A stretch of 64,000 nt of DNA from Gammaproteobacteria bacterium (lineage in GTDB: Bacteria > Pseudomonadota > Gammaproteobacteria > SZUA-152): NCBI GenBank assembly GCA_021647705.1, contig JAKIUF010000006.1, positions 62,001 through 126,000 of the forward strand, given 5' to 3'. The notes under the pieces were generated by a model. That model worked only from the letters and a program-made list of their open reading frames with translations, was not told where the DNA came from and searched no databases. This document shows positions 46,360-55,209 of the stretch, one piece after another; position 1 is the first letter of the stretch, and every line of letters begins with the position of its first letter. Both the position numbers and the translations under genes were made by a program.

Positions 46360-46947
46360 TCACCAGTAGTTAACTAAAATCACCTTTGCCCAATCGGGTA
46401 ACGGTTGTTGTTGTATTTGCAGTTCATCATGATCAATGAATGCAATAGAAGTGAAAGGTTCAGCATGTGACGAATTATCATAAATCTGTACAACATCAAC
46501 TAATGCCAATACATCATTCACATACCGTATGGCTCCTGGCATCTGTGAAATAATTTTCTCACTTGGCACCGTATGCCCACCTTCTGCTACTCGTTGAGAA
46601 GCGCGCGCCTAGTTTAATTGATCATTTTGCAAATGAATATAAACAAAAATAATCTCATAGCCTGCTGACTTTGCAGCTGCTAAAAAATCAATTTTCGAAG
46701 GATGAGAAAAAACGGTCTCAAAACAAAAGCTAGTGCCTGTACGCAGCAAATCCAGACACAGTTTTCCAGCTAGTTTGGCCACTTTATAACTCACCACCTT
46801 CGGTTGTTCAGCGTTCAGTTCTTTTGCCAGAATATCGGCATTAACAAAAGGTAAGCCGGTTGACGCTAAAAACAGCCGATAAAAAGTGGACTTGCCTGCA
46901 CCATTCCCCCCCCCAGCCAATAACCAAAGTTGCTTATCGGCACTCAT
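46360..46947 (-). pseudogene. Zeta-toxin-like P-loop kinase interrupted by an in-frame amber codon
   Basis: The first part has Walker A AGGGNGAGKSTFY, then NADILAKELNAEQP and FCFETVFSHPSKIDFL, all as in zeta/PezT-type kinases. A TAG at 46609-46611 stops translation after LQNDQLN. The same frame continues without any shift through ARASQRVAEGGHTVPSEKI to a natural end (AKVILVNYW), giving about 195 residues in total. In intact relatives the stop position is usually a Leu, so a single TTG to TAG change would explain it. It overlaps the antitoxin-like fragment by ATGA. The product is probably inactive unless the amber codon is read through. Confidence 0.82.
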
Positions 46948-47060
46948 TCGACAACAAACACACCATTTTCAAAACGACCCGTTTGACGCTGCCCATCAGA
47001 CATGACCCTGTCCAATAAACCCGGTACCGTTAAGCTGGGTAGGCGGTATTTGGATACGTA
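46944..47060 (-). pseudogene. Remnant of the zeta-module partner (antitoxin C-terminal fragment)
   Basis: An open frame without a proper start reads YRLPSLTVPGLLDRVMSD and ends GRFENGVFVVE, overlapping the kinase start as ATGA. Small proteins of this type often precede zeta-like kinases. In frame upstream, a TAA within an AT-rich palindrome (47061-47082) cuts off the N-terminus. If anything is made, translation would start at the ATG at 47003 and give only 19 residues. Confidence 0.55.
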
Positions 47061-47082
47061 TTAGAAAAAATATTTTTTCTAA
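47061..47082. repeat. Perfect 22-bp AT-rich palindrome
   Basis: TTAGAAAAAAT and ATTTTTTCTAA are exact reverse complements with no spacer. It marks the point where the antitoxin fragment loses its reading frame. It could be a junction left by a mobile element, or a bidirectional terminator for the two flanking genes. Confidence 0.6.
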
Positions 47083-47231
47083 TTTTACCGTACTAGCTTT
47101 ATGGTAAAAACATGTCTTCGGGCTTGCTCTGCGATATTCAGTACGCAAAGCTGAAACAAGAAATTCTCTCCCCTTGTATGATTCTTTAAGTGTTTCAACC
47201 AAGGCGACAATTTATCCTGACACAGAATATT

Positions 47232-48815
47232 TTATCGCGGAATCACTTGTAATATCTGACCGGTATTTCTTAATAACTCACTCGGACGACAAGAAAGCAA
47301 CCCGGAGGCTACCCCTATCCCTGAAGAAGTTGCGCCTGACACGCCATGCGCCACGGTACTTGCGCCGCAGAGAAAAAGGTTTTTGATTTCTGATCGATTT
47401 TTAAAACTAAAAGGACCGAATTGACGCCAGGTTTTTTCTGTTCCATAGCAGCTTCCATTAGTAGATTTCACATAATGATCATTCGTTAACGGCGTACTCA
47501 ATTCACAATAAACCAGATGGTCAGAGATGCCTGGAATAATATGCTCAATGGTTTTAAGCATCGATGCTGTCAGTTTTCGCTTGAGAGCATGATAATCATC
47601 AGGCCGATTATTATAAGTGGTGTGTTGCCATTGTCTAAAAACTTCATACGAAATAAAACTGACGGCCTCAATAGTGTGATGACCATTTCTGAAACTATTC
47701 GGGTCTTTCATGCTGCTTATGCCGACAAACACACCGGGGCATTCATCAGCATCAACTACGCTAGGGCTTTGGGCGCGTTGATAATACACTTCAGGATCAT
47801 GAAAAGGTGTATACCAATAATTTCCGGAATCAAAATTCATACTGGCAAGATCAAGGTCGGTCGCAATATAAAGCACCAGCGCAGCCGTTGTATAAGTAAA
47901 CTGGTCCAGTTGTTTCAGGAGTTTTTTGCTAAGAAACTCCCGACCTATCAATTGCTCATAAGTTATTTTTGGAGAAGCATTGGAAATAATTTTTTTAGCT
48001 CTGAGTTCCTCACCATTACCCAGTCGGACACCGATAGCATATCGTCCTTTTTTATTTTTTTCGGTAATAATTTTTTCCACTGGGGTAGATAATAGTATTT
48101 CTCCCCTGTTCTTTCTTAACGCACGCACAAAGGCTTTGGGAATAGCACGTCCACCACCTTCAGGATAATAACCGCCCTCAAGATAGTGCCCCGTTACCGC
48201 AGCATGCAATGCAAATGGTGTTCTTGATGGTGGCAGACCATGGTCACCACACTGAACAGAGAGAAAGGTTTTTAACAAAGGGTCAGAAATCCTATCATCC
48301 AGTGTTTTCTTTAAAGAGAACAAACCATACCGTCCCATTTCTCGCGTTCTGAAAGGAACGGTTAAAAGCTCCAGGAGGCCTCTGGTTTCAGGAACAATAG
48401 ATAACTGGCCACAAATTTTATCCACCAGAGAAAAATAATTTTCAATCCCTTTGGCATCAGCAGGAAAACGCTGTTTGAAGCGTTCAATAGTGGCCTGTTT
48501 ACCACTGGGGATATCCATAAACTCCTGTCCAACCTGAATATGTTCATAACCATCAGGATTCATTTCAAAAAAAACAAGGTCATCAGCAACACCAAGCCCT
48601 TCGTAAATTTCGCGCATTGATCCACCATCACCAAGTTGACCAACATAATGAACACCGGGACTAAAGCGGTAACCCTTTTTTCTAAAGCTGTGACAAAGAC
48701 CGCCCGGTACATTGTGCTGTTCAATAACGATGACACTTTCGCCTGCCTGAGCTAGGGGGAGAGCCGCAGCTAAACCACCTGCACCTGAACCAATAACAAT
48801 GACATCCGCGTCCAA
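47232..48815 (-). CDS. CrtI/retinol-saturase-like FAD-dependent oxidoreductase
   Basis: A 527-residue flavoprotein of the phytoene desaturase/carotenoid isomerase superfamily. The N-terminal dinucleotide-binding fold is DVIVIGSGAGGLAAALPLA with the ribose-binding Glu in IEQHNVPGGLCHSF, and the C-terminal FAD part is LFLCGASTVAHGVSGATSSG. The middle resembles carotenoid isomerases and retinol saturases rather than a classical CrtI. It is on the same strand as the minus arm of the pigment cluster, 352 bp downstream of ApeP, so it could act on the polyene; no carotenoid genes are near. Confidence 0.85.
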   Translation of the reverse strand: MDADVIVIGSGAGGLAAALPLAQAGESVIVIEQHNVPGGLCHSFRKKGYRFSPGVHYVGQLGDGGSMREIYEGLGVADDLVFFEMNPDGYEHIQVGQEFMDIPSGKQATIERFKQRFPADAKGIENYFSLVDKICGQLSIVPETRGLLELLTVPFRTREMGRYGLFSLKKTLDDRISDPLLKTFLSVQCGDHGLPPSRTPFALHAAVTGHYLEGGYYPEGGGRAIPKAFVRALRKNRGEILLSTPVEKIITEKNKKGRYAIGVRLGNGEELRAKKIISNASPKITYEQLIGREFLSKKLLKQLDQFTYTTAALVLYIATDLDLASMNFDSGNYWYTPFHDPEVYYQRAQSPSVVDADECPGVFVGISSMKDPNSFRNGHHTIEAVSFISYEVFRQWQHTTYNNRPDDYHALKRKLTASMLKTIEHIIPGISDHLVYCELSTPLTNDHYVKSTNGSCYGTEKTWRQFGPFSFKNRSEIKNLFLCGASTVAHGVSGATSSGIGVASGLLSCRPSELLRNTGQILQVIPR

Positions 48816-49167
48816 TTTTTACCCCTGGTATGATTTGTCGGAAAAACACAATAGCGTGTGCATCCAACATCGTTGATAACCCATAACGTACATTTTTAAA
48901 TTTTATGTTTTCATTTTTGCATAGTACAGTAACGTTTTTTCATTAATTAACTTATTTAGTTTTTATCATTATTAAAACAAGCATGCGATGAAAGAGTTTA
49001 ACCAAAAACATATAAATTACACCACCAGACCGGTGAAAAATGAAAAAATTCAGCAACTAACCCAATGTTTAACGCTATTTTTCTAGTAGTAATTCTTACC
49101 GAATATTTGTATGAATGTTTTTGAACGCACATACAAAATTGAGTTAACAGGAAGCAAATTAAATAAC
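48816..49167. other. AT-rich intergenic region
   Basis: About 350 bp rich in A and T, with only a 32-codon frame (48988-49086) of no recognisable family. It separates the CrtI-like gene from the pigment cluster and could hold its promoter (reading leftward). No clear hairpin was seen. Confidence 0.5.
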
Positions 49168-49599
49168 TCAAGGCGGCTGAATTAATGCAACCCGCCCCGT
49201 CATCAGTTCATCTCCTCTGGCACATGCCCGGATATTATATATTGCCCCGTTGCTGTCATTAAAAATACATTCGGCCTGAATGTGTAACTCGGGCACACTG
49301 ATGTCGATAAACCGGGAAAACACATGCAATTTCTTTATCGCCCCAAGATAGGCAGGGCGGGCTGCACCGAGGCCACTTTGTTGTAAGGCTGCGTGAACGG
49401 CTGCCGCCTGCGCCCCATATTCCACCAACACCACCGTATCCATCACTCCATCTTCAATCAGCGGATTATCCATTCGGCGATGACTGGCGGTAACGGCGTT
49501 CAGACGGTGTTCATCCCAGTCTGTTATCTGATCGAGCAAACACATGGCTTCGCCATGAGGGATAAGTTGAACGATTTTATGGCGCGGGATTGCAGTCAT
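49168..49599 (-). CDS. apeP: 3-hydroxyacyl-ACP dehydratase, ApeP-like
   Basis: A single-hotdog protein of 143 residues, last gene of the minus arm. LIPHGEAMCLLDQI carries the catalytic-type His, and VVLVEYGAQAAAVHAAL forms the hotdog helix with its acidic residue. In the characterised aryl-polyene system ApeP works together with ApeI to dehydrate the 3-hydroxyacyl intermediates of the growing polyene. It starts 65 bp after the CLF gene. Confidence 0.82.
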   Translation of the reverse strand: MTAIPRHKIVQLIPHGEAMCLLDQITDWDEHRLNAVTASHRRMDNPLIEDGVMDTVVLVEYGAQAAAVHAALQQSGLGAARPAYLGAIKKLHVFSRFIDISVPELHIQAECIFNDSNGAIYNIRACARGDELMTGRVALIQPP

Positions 49600-49663
49600 G
49601 GAATAGTGGTAATGACAATAAAAAAATCAGTTGGCTGAAAATTATTTTATCTATTTTTGCTGC

Positions 49664-50461
49664 TTAATAGGGTGTTAGATTGACCATCAACATTCCATCA
49701 CTAGGCAAAGGAAGGTGTAGCTGGCAGTCTTTTTTCCGGGCCAGCGCCTCCAGCAATGGCAAACTACGTGCTGCAGGATTGCCAAGGCGTACGGCGTCCA
49801 AAGCGATATTTTCCATTGGTGTTTCATTTTTTTCTTCCGCACCGAGACCGACAGTCAAACAAGCGAGGCTGGTATCGTCAGGTGCTGCGGTTAACACCAG
49901 AGCCACAGCAAATGGATCCTGGATAAAGCACTTGGCAAACAAAGGCGGTGGAGGCGGCGTGTCATAAACTGCCAATAAGGCTGATACTCCGTCCAATGCC
50001 ACCTGAGTGGCGGCTTCCAGTAGTCCTGCGCTGAAGCTACCGTCATAACCAGCCAGACTGGTAGAAGGTGCGCGAGAGCCAGTGGCGATACTCCAGTAGC
50101 CGGCAGCAGCATTGTGGACCGAGTTGTGAAACTGGGTGGGTGATACGGCCCGCTCGGGCTGCCGCAGCATCCGGCATATCTGATCGACAATGGGAGTATC
50201 TCCTCCGGAGGAGGCAAAAATACCCGCCAAAGTGCTGGGGTCAAGATTGCTGCTGTCGATGGCATCTTCACAGGCACGAAAAGCCAACCGCACCACTTCG
50301 GTGGCCCGACGACGTTCATTCGGCGGCAACAGTTTTGGCTTGTAACGATCAAGCGGTCGGGAAAGGCAGGGCTGTTCACCCCTCAATACCTGGCGTCCTT
50401 TAACCCAGTTTTCCAGACCCGGTGCTGCCAAGCCAACGGCATTCACATAAACTTTGATCAT
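49664..50461 (-). CDS. apeC: Ketosynthase-like chain-length factor, ApeC-like
   Basis: About 265 residues with a ketoacyl-synthase N-terminal fold (VYVNAVGLAAPGLENW, ASSGGDTP, QFHNSVHNAAAGYWSIAT) but no active-site Cys, so it is a partner rather than a catalyst. In aryl-polyene systems ApeC pairs with the ketosynthase ApeO. The ATG at 50461 overlaps the ApeO stop as ATGA, which fits tight translational coupling of a heterodimer. Confidence 0.85.
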   Translation of the reverse strand: MIKVYVNAVGLAAPGLENWVKGRQVLRGEQPCLSRPLDRYKPKLLPPNERRRATEVVRLAFRACEDAIDSSNLDPSTLAGIFASSGGDTPIVDQICRMLRQPERAVSPTQFHNSVHNAAAGYWSIATGSRAPSTSLAGYDGSFSAGLLEAATQVALDGVSALLAVYDTPPPPPLFAKCFIQDPFAVALVLTAAPDDTSLACLTVGLGAEEKNETPMENIALDAVRLGNPAARSLPLLEALARKKDCQLHLPLPSDGMLMVNLTPY

Positions 50462-51645
50462 GCTGAACACCCCACCACCAGACTACAATTGCTGCCACCG
50501 AAACCGAAAGAATTGTTCAGCACAGCCCGCAGTGGTTGATATCTGTTCTCCAGCAATACCTCAATTTTCAGATTCGGATCCAGTGTCTCGCTATTTAATG
50601 TCCGGGGCATAAAACCATGCTCCATGCATAACAAGGCCAGCGATGTTTCAACAATGCCAGCAGCTCCCAAAGTATGCCCTGTCCAACCCTTGGTGGAACT
50701 ACACGGGGTTTTGCGGCCAAACAAGCTGGCCACGGCTCTGGATTCGGCAATGTCGTTGGCCTGGGTGCCAGTGCCATGAAGGTTGATATAATCAATGTCC
50801 CTGACTGCCAGCCCGGCGCTGGCCAAAGCGGCTTTCATTGCCGCCAATGCACCTTCACCCTGCGGGTGTGGCGACGACATATGGTAAGCATCGCTACTTT
50901 CTCCATACCCCAGCAAGGCGACTCCCCCACGATTCTCTCCAGGCTGGAGCAAAGCAAACCCGCCCGCCTCACCAATAGAGATTCCGCTACGGGCCATATC
51001 AAAGGGGCGGCATTTTTCTGTAGCCACAAGCTGTAAGGCATTGAAGCCATACAAAGTGGTCAAACAGAGGGAGTCAACACCACCCACCACGGCGGCATCA
51101 CAAAGCCCGCTCTGTATGGCTCGACTGGCAGAGGCAAACACTTTGGCACTGGAGGAACAGGCAGTAGAAACTGTGACGCTGAACCCTTCGATACCCAGGT
51201 AATGACGCACAAAATCAGTGACAGCATAGGTATTGTGAGTAGTGGATTCATGATACCACTGCGGCAACGGCTCTTTTTCCGGGTCGATACTGAGATAGGC
51301 CTGCTCGGTTTGATGGATACCCGAAGTACTGGTGCCCATAAAAAGACCGATGCGTTTGGCACCGTAGCGACTCGTGGCATCACGCACGACATCGATAAAC
51401 CCGTCCTGTTCCAACGCCAGTTGAGCTAGGCGGTTGTTGCGACAGTCGTAGCTCGCCCATTGACCTTCCAGACGGAAATCATCAAGGGACGCTACTTTGC
51501 CCACCCAGGCATCTAGGTCATCAATTTGAAAAAAATCACAAGCTGTCAGCCCGGAATGCCCCTCCCGTAACGGTTGCCAATGAGCGTCACGACCGGCACC
51601 CAGTGCCGAGGTCAGCGTATAATCAGTGATCTGTAGTGGTTTCAT
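50458..51645 (-). CDS. apeO: Beta-ketoacyl-ACP synthase, ApeO-like
   Basis: A FabB/FabF-type condensing enzyme of about 395 residues. The nucleophile is in VSTACSSSAKVF, the two His in NLHGTGTQAND and KGWTGHTLGAAG, and the end is FGFGGSNCSLV. The frame opens at 51717, but the ATG at 51645 (MKPLQITDYTL) is chosen because the fold starts there; it still overlaps the end of the acyltransferase gene by 23 bp. It should elongate the aryl starter with malonyl-ACP. Confidence 0.92.
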   Translation of the reverse strand: MKPLQITDYTLTSALGAGRDAHWQPLREGHSGLTACDFFQIDDLDAWVGKVASLDDFRLEGQWASYDCRNNRLAQLALEQDGFIDVVRDATSRYGAKRIGLFMGTSTSGIHQTEQAYLSIDPEKEPLPQWYHESTTHNTYAVTDFVRHYLGIEGFSVTVSTACSSSAKVFASASRAIQSGLCDAAVVGGVDSLCLTTLYGFNALQLVATEKCRPFDMARSGISIGEAGGFALLQPGENRGGVALLGYGESSDAYHMSSPHPQGEGALAAMKAALASAGLAVRDIDYINLHGTGTQANDIAESRAVASLFGRKTPCSSTKGWTGHTLGAAGIVETSLALLCMEHGFMPRTLNSETLDPNLKIEVLLENRYQPLRAVLNNSFGFGGSNCSLVVGCSA

Positions 51646-52540
51646 CGAGCCAAAAATCATAAAAATTGAACCAGTTATAGGGAGCCTCACCAATGTGATG
51701 CTCCAAGCGGCGGACATATTCTCCCATAGCCCGAGAAATTTCTGTGTCGCGTTGGTGACGGGGAGCAGAAAACTGTTCCGTCAACAGTTCAAAATTGAGC
51801 TGGTAACGATTCCCCCCTTGATAGAGTCCGAAACAAAGGATGACCGGCGCTTTGAGAATCAACCCCAGCAACCATGGCCCAACAGGGAAATTTGCTTGCC
51901 CTCCAAGAAACTCACAGCGGATCATCCGCTCATCATTCCCGGCCCTGTCAGCCATAATGCCAATCATCTCACCCTTTTTGATTGCCTGATCCAGAGTCAA
52001 GGCCAACGCCGGTGCAGATTGCGCAGGATCGATAATCGCTGCAGCAAGTTCCGGGTCCAAAGCATCAATCAGTTCGGCGGCAAGCGGGCTGTGCTGGCGA
52101 TCAATCAATACACGAATCGGTAAACGCTGTTCTTTTGTCGCTAAAACCCGCATCACATCAAAACTGCCAAGGTGAGAAACCAGGAGAATACAACCCTGCT
52201 TCTGCGTCACATAACGCTGGAATAATTCGGCACCATTGACCTGAATTTGGTATTTATCATGTTGCCCGGAGAGAAAAAACAAACGATCCACAGAAACAAC
52301 CGCAAAGGTATAAAAGTGTTTCCACAAATCCAGCCATCCTGGTTTGCGCCCCAGTGCCCGGGTCAAATACTGGCGTGAAGCCCGGCGAGCCGTGGCGGCG
52401 GTCAACAAGAAATAAAATGCTACTGGATAAAGTAACAGCATCATAAATCGTCGGCCAAGATGCAGAGCCGCCCATACCAGCAATGTCAACATAGTGCGGT
52501 TGCTTCGTTCTTTCTGTTCATGCCACCGGGGGGCCGTCAT
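51623..52540 (-). CDS. LpxL-like lysophospholipid acyltransferase
   Basis: An acyltransferase of the LpxL/HtrB (LPLAT) superfamily with an N-terminal membrane anchor (LLYPVAFYFLLTA) and the conserved LVSHLGSFDVMRVLA, in which His-Xaa3-Asp-like spacing is modified (HLGSFD), and MADRAGNDER. In aryl-polyene clusters it is thought to move the polyene onto a lipid. The ATG at 52540 overlaps the upstream stop as ATGA. In many clusters this domain is fused to a glycosyltransferase; here the two are separate genes, the other being at 58764. Confidence 0.85.
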   Translation of the reverse strand: MTAPRWHEQKERSNRTMLTLLVWAALHLGRRFMMLLLYPVAFYFLLTAATARRASRQYLTRALGRKPGWLDLWKHFYTFAVVSVDRLFFLSGQHDKYQIQVNGAELFQRYVTQKQGCILLVSHLGSFDVMRVLATKEQRLPIRVLIDRQHSPLAAELIDALDPELAAAIIDPAQSAPALALTLDQAIKKGEMIGIMADRAGNDERMIRCEFLGGQANFPVGPWLLGLILKAPVILCFGLYQGGNRYQLNFELLTEQFSAPRHQRDTEISRAMGEYVRRLEHHIGEAPYNWFNFYDFWLDETTTDH

Positions 52541-52869
52541 GGTTGCTGCTCCCGAGGTGCATGTCCAGCCAGTTCCAGTACACCTTTGCAAACGAGGTTA
52601 GGGGGACAATGACAAGCAACATCCAGACGCTGCAACGCCGGATCACTTTTCAATTCCAGGCGACACTGATCACCAGGGTGGAGGCTTTTGAGAAATTTCA
52701 TCGATTTGATAGTGATGATGGCGTGAGTGCAATACTGACGGTGAACCCGGGCAAAAATCCATTGCATTAACAACGCTCCGGGAACAATGGGATCTCCGGG
52801 GAAATGAGCGGGGAAACACGGGTGCTGTTGTGGCACGGTAAAATAGAGTGTGATCACATCGGGCTTCAT
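52537..52869 (-). CDS. FabZ/ApeI-type hotdog dehydratase
   Basis: A 110-residue single-hotdog protein with CFPAHFPGDPIVPGALLMQW, the dehydratase active-site loop, and FLKSLHPGDQ. It follows the AMP-ligase gene, the place of apeI in known clusters, so it is a candidate for the ApeI subunit that pairs with ApeP. A second protein of the same kind is at 58371, and which of the two is the true ApeI cannot be settled here. Confidence 0.8.
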   Translation of the reverse strand: MKPDVITLYFTVPQQHPCFPAHFPGDPIVPGALLMQWIFARVHRQYCTHAIITIKSMKFLKSLHPGDQCRLELKSDPALQRLDVACHCPPNLVCKGVLELAGHAPREQQP

Positions 52870-52875
52870 TTCAGT

Positions 52876-54231
52876 TTATTTCAACAACGCTTGCAATAAC
52901 GAGATAGAAAGCTTGCCCGTGTCATTACGCGGCAAAGCCGCAACCTTTTTAATCGGCCGGGGCAAAAACACCAAATCAACCCTTTGCGCCAGCGCCTCCC
53001 GGAGAGCATGCAGCGAAAGCTGGGAGACAACCAGTGCTACCGGGCGTCGAGGCCATTTATTGTCTCTTCCCTCTCCCTCATCAGCCATAAAAATGACACC
53101 GTCTTCCACTCCTTCAATCGCTAAAAATTTGAGCGTAAGATCCGCGAGGGAAGCTCTTTTGCCACCAACATTAATCATGTCCACCGAACGCCCCAGAAGA
53201 TGAAACCGGTGTTGATCAATAAGTTCCAAACGATCTTCCACTCGTGCGGCATCAGCAAGATGTGGACCCTGAACATGTACCAAATCTTCGGTTGATGTTT
53301 TGTTCATCATCAGAGTCATGCCGTCCAACAAGGTCCAGTTATCATCACTGATGGTTCGCCGGGTCGCCATGCTGCCCGCTTCCGTACAACCGTATATTTC
53401 TTCCACCGGTGCCTGAAACAGGTTTTCAGCCTCCGCTGCCTTGAGTTTGTCCAGTGGTGCTGTTGCCGATATCACTTTACTCACCACCGGCATTTTTGTA
53501 CGAGTGGCGACCATCGCACGCAAATGCACCGGCGTTGTCACCAACAACCGCGAATCCGACAAAGAAGCAAGTGTAAATGCAATATCATCAGCATAGAACG
53601 GGTGACGGGAATCCATAACACAGCCGCCATGCAAGGCCATCATGAGCGTCATTTCCAGTCCATACATATGTTGGGAAGGTACGGTAGCAACAATGGTCGG
53701 CCGTTCCTCCGGTGCCACGAACCGGGCTGCCAACATTCTGGTGGTACCGACCAGGGTTCGCCACAGCTTTCGGTTGGGCGACGGCTTGCCGGTCGTACCG
53801 GAAGTAAAAGCGATTGCAGCCAACTGGTTGCCTTTCAGCCATGGCAATTCCGGCTCCTGCCCGTTATTCAACAACGCAATGTTCACTGTTGCCGCACGAA
53901 GATCCAGTGTCACGATCTCCGCCAGTTCCTCATCGTCGTCGATCACCGCACAACAATCCGGATAATCCGCGACAACGTCGGCTATGGTCTGTGATTGACG
54001 GCCGGATGGTAACAGGTTAACGCTTCCCTTCACCAGAGCGGCACAAAATACCAACGCAAAATGATAGCGGTCCCGGCACAAATTGATCAGGTAAGGGGTA
54101 TTCGGCAACTGCCGGGACAAGGCCACGACCCGGGCAATAAAATGCTGCTGACTGACCTGTTGGCCACCGCTGAACATGATGGGTGCCGCTGGCCGAAATA
54201 CATGAATCAAAGGAATGTCGTCGTTCTGCAT
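52876..54231 (-). CDS. apeH: AMP-dependent acyl-ACP ligase, ApeH-like
   Basis: A 451-residue member of the ANL superfamily. The phosphate loop is AIAFTSGTTGKPSP and YGCTEAGS is the A5-like motif; HLLGRSVDMINVGGKRA and the C-terminal NDTGKLS (with its catalytic Lys) complete it, so unlike the ligase at 12184 it is intact. In aryl-polyene synthesis this enzyme is expected to load the aromatic starter (4- or 3-hydroxybenzoate-derived) onto an ACP. It lies 6 bp from the hotdog gene. Confidence 0.88.
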   Translation of the reverse strand: MQNDDIPLIHVFRPAAPIMFSGGQQVSQQHFIARVVALSRQLPNTPYLINLCRDRYHFALVFCAALVKGSVNLLPSGRQSQTIADVVADYPDCCAVIDDDEELAEIVTLDLRAATVNIALLNNGQEPELPWLKGNQLAAIAFTSGTTGKPSPNRKLWRTLVGTTRMLAARFVAPEERPTIVATVPSQHMYGLEMTLMMALHGGCVMDSRHPFYADDIAFTLASLSDSRLLVTTPVHLRAMVATRTKMPVVSKVISATAPLDKLKAAEAENLFQAPVEEIYGCTEAGSMATRRTISDDNWTLLDGMTLMMNKTSTEDLVHVQGPHLADAARVEDRLELIDQHRFHLLGRSVDMINVGGKRASLADLTLKFLAIEGVEDGVIFMADEGEGRDNKWPRRPVALVVSQLSLHALREALAQRVDLVFLPRPIKKVAALPRNDTGKLSISLLQALLK

Positions 54232-54234
54232 AAG

Positions 54235-54843
54235 TCAGCGTTGTCGAATATCAGCACTAACCACTATCCTGAGATAGTCTACAAACCCGGGCTGATCGTA
54301 ATGATGAAAGCGCCACTTACGATAGACATATTCAATCACAAATAATAAAGCAGCCAATATATAATTGATAAAATTGGTGAACAGAGACCACAACGTGATC
54401 GAGCCCAACCACGGCAACAAAGCAGACCACAAAGCCATGGCCGCAAAAAAAATCGCCCACATCAACGTCACACTTCGGGTATAACGGCACATATATGCGG
54501 GCAAGGAACCATGCACCTGTTCAGCAATAGCAGTCACCAGTGGTTTTCCTCCCGGTAACAGACCACGAAAAAAAACACCCCATAACAGCAAAGGAATCAC
54601 TACCGGAGGCACATATAACAGATAGAGGGTAACCCCCTGGTTATTAATCGCGAAAAGCAGCACTAGAATCAGTAAAAATAAACCCTGAGTGAAACGATTG
54701 CCTTGCCGTAAACTTGGCAACAATAGCCCCAGAGCCAGCACCAGCAAGGCCAAAATCTGCACCATCGGCAGATCCAACCATACCGCTAAATGAACCAACA
54801 GAGGGTAACTCAGGGTCAGTGCCACCGGCATAGCCGAACTCAC
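54235..54843 (-). CDS. apeG: Aryl-polyene cluster membrane protein (ApeG/COG4648 type)
   Basis: A 202-residue integral membrane protein with about five hydrophobic segments (LLVHLAVWL, ILALLVLALGLLL, FLLILVLLFAI, LYVPPVVIPLLLWGVFF, LMWAIFFAAMALWSALL) and a basic C-terminus YVYRKWRFHHYDQPGFVDYL. The gene position between ACP and ligase and the C-terminal segment fit COG4648 proteins found in such clusters. Its biochemical role is not established. The start may be the GTG at 54843 or the ATG at 54831. Confidence 0.78.
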   Translation of the reverse strand: MSSAMPVALTLSYPLLVHLAVWLDLPMVQILALLVLALGLLLPSLRQGNRFTQGLFLLILVLLFAINNQGVTLYLLYVPPVVIPLLLWGVFFRGLLPGGKPLVTAIAEQVHGSLPAYMCRYTRSVTLMWAIFFAAMALWSALLPWLGSITLWSLFTNFINYILAALLFVIEYVYRKWRFHHYDQPGFVDYLRIVVSADIRQR

Positions 54844-54854
54844 AGACTCAGGAA

Positions 54855-55124
54855 TCAGCTATGAATGTGTGTAGTCAATGCACGCAGACTGGAAAATATC
54901 TGCTGGTTATTCTCATCATCCGCTTTTAACTGAACACCGTATTGACGAAAGACCGCAAGAGAAATTTCCAGTGCATCGATAGAATCAAGACCGAGGCTAT
55001 CAGGTGCATCGAACCCAAACAAAGGGGCCTCTGGGGAAATATCATCAGCACTGATATCCTCCAGATCCAGCGTGTTAACCAGCATTTCTGCCAGCTCTTT
55101 TTCTTGTTGTGATTGCACGCCCAT
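54855..55124 (-). CDS. apeF: Acyl carrier protein, ApeF-like
   Basis: An 89-residue ACP with the phosphopantetheine site LGLDSIDALEIS. The start is the ATG at 55124, with AGGTGG about 10 bases upstream; a GTG at 55136 is the longer alternative. It is one of two ACPs in the cluster; the other is at 58111. Confidence 0.9.
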   Translation of the reverse strand: MGVQSQQEKELAEMLVNTLDLEDISADDISPEAPLFGFDAPDSLGLDSIDALEISLAVFRQYGVQLKADDENNQQIFSSLRALTTHIHS

Positions 55125-55209
55125 GATAACTACCACCTGAAAACTGTTTTTTTGTACATGTCACCTAATATCCTGCGAGTACTCACACTCACCCAGCACG
55201 ACCCAAGTG

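Noticed and set aside
46360-46569. Separate gene for the C-terminal part of the zeta-type kinase
   Set aside because: It is in the same frame as the upstream part, separated only by a TAG and 13 codons, so it is the continuation of one interrupted gene.
46996-47202. 68-codon minus-strand frame MVETLKESYKGREF
   Set aside because: It crosses the AT palindrome and the antitoxin remnant in another frame, and no family or ribosome site supports it.
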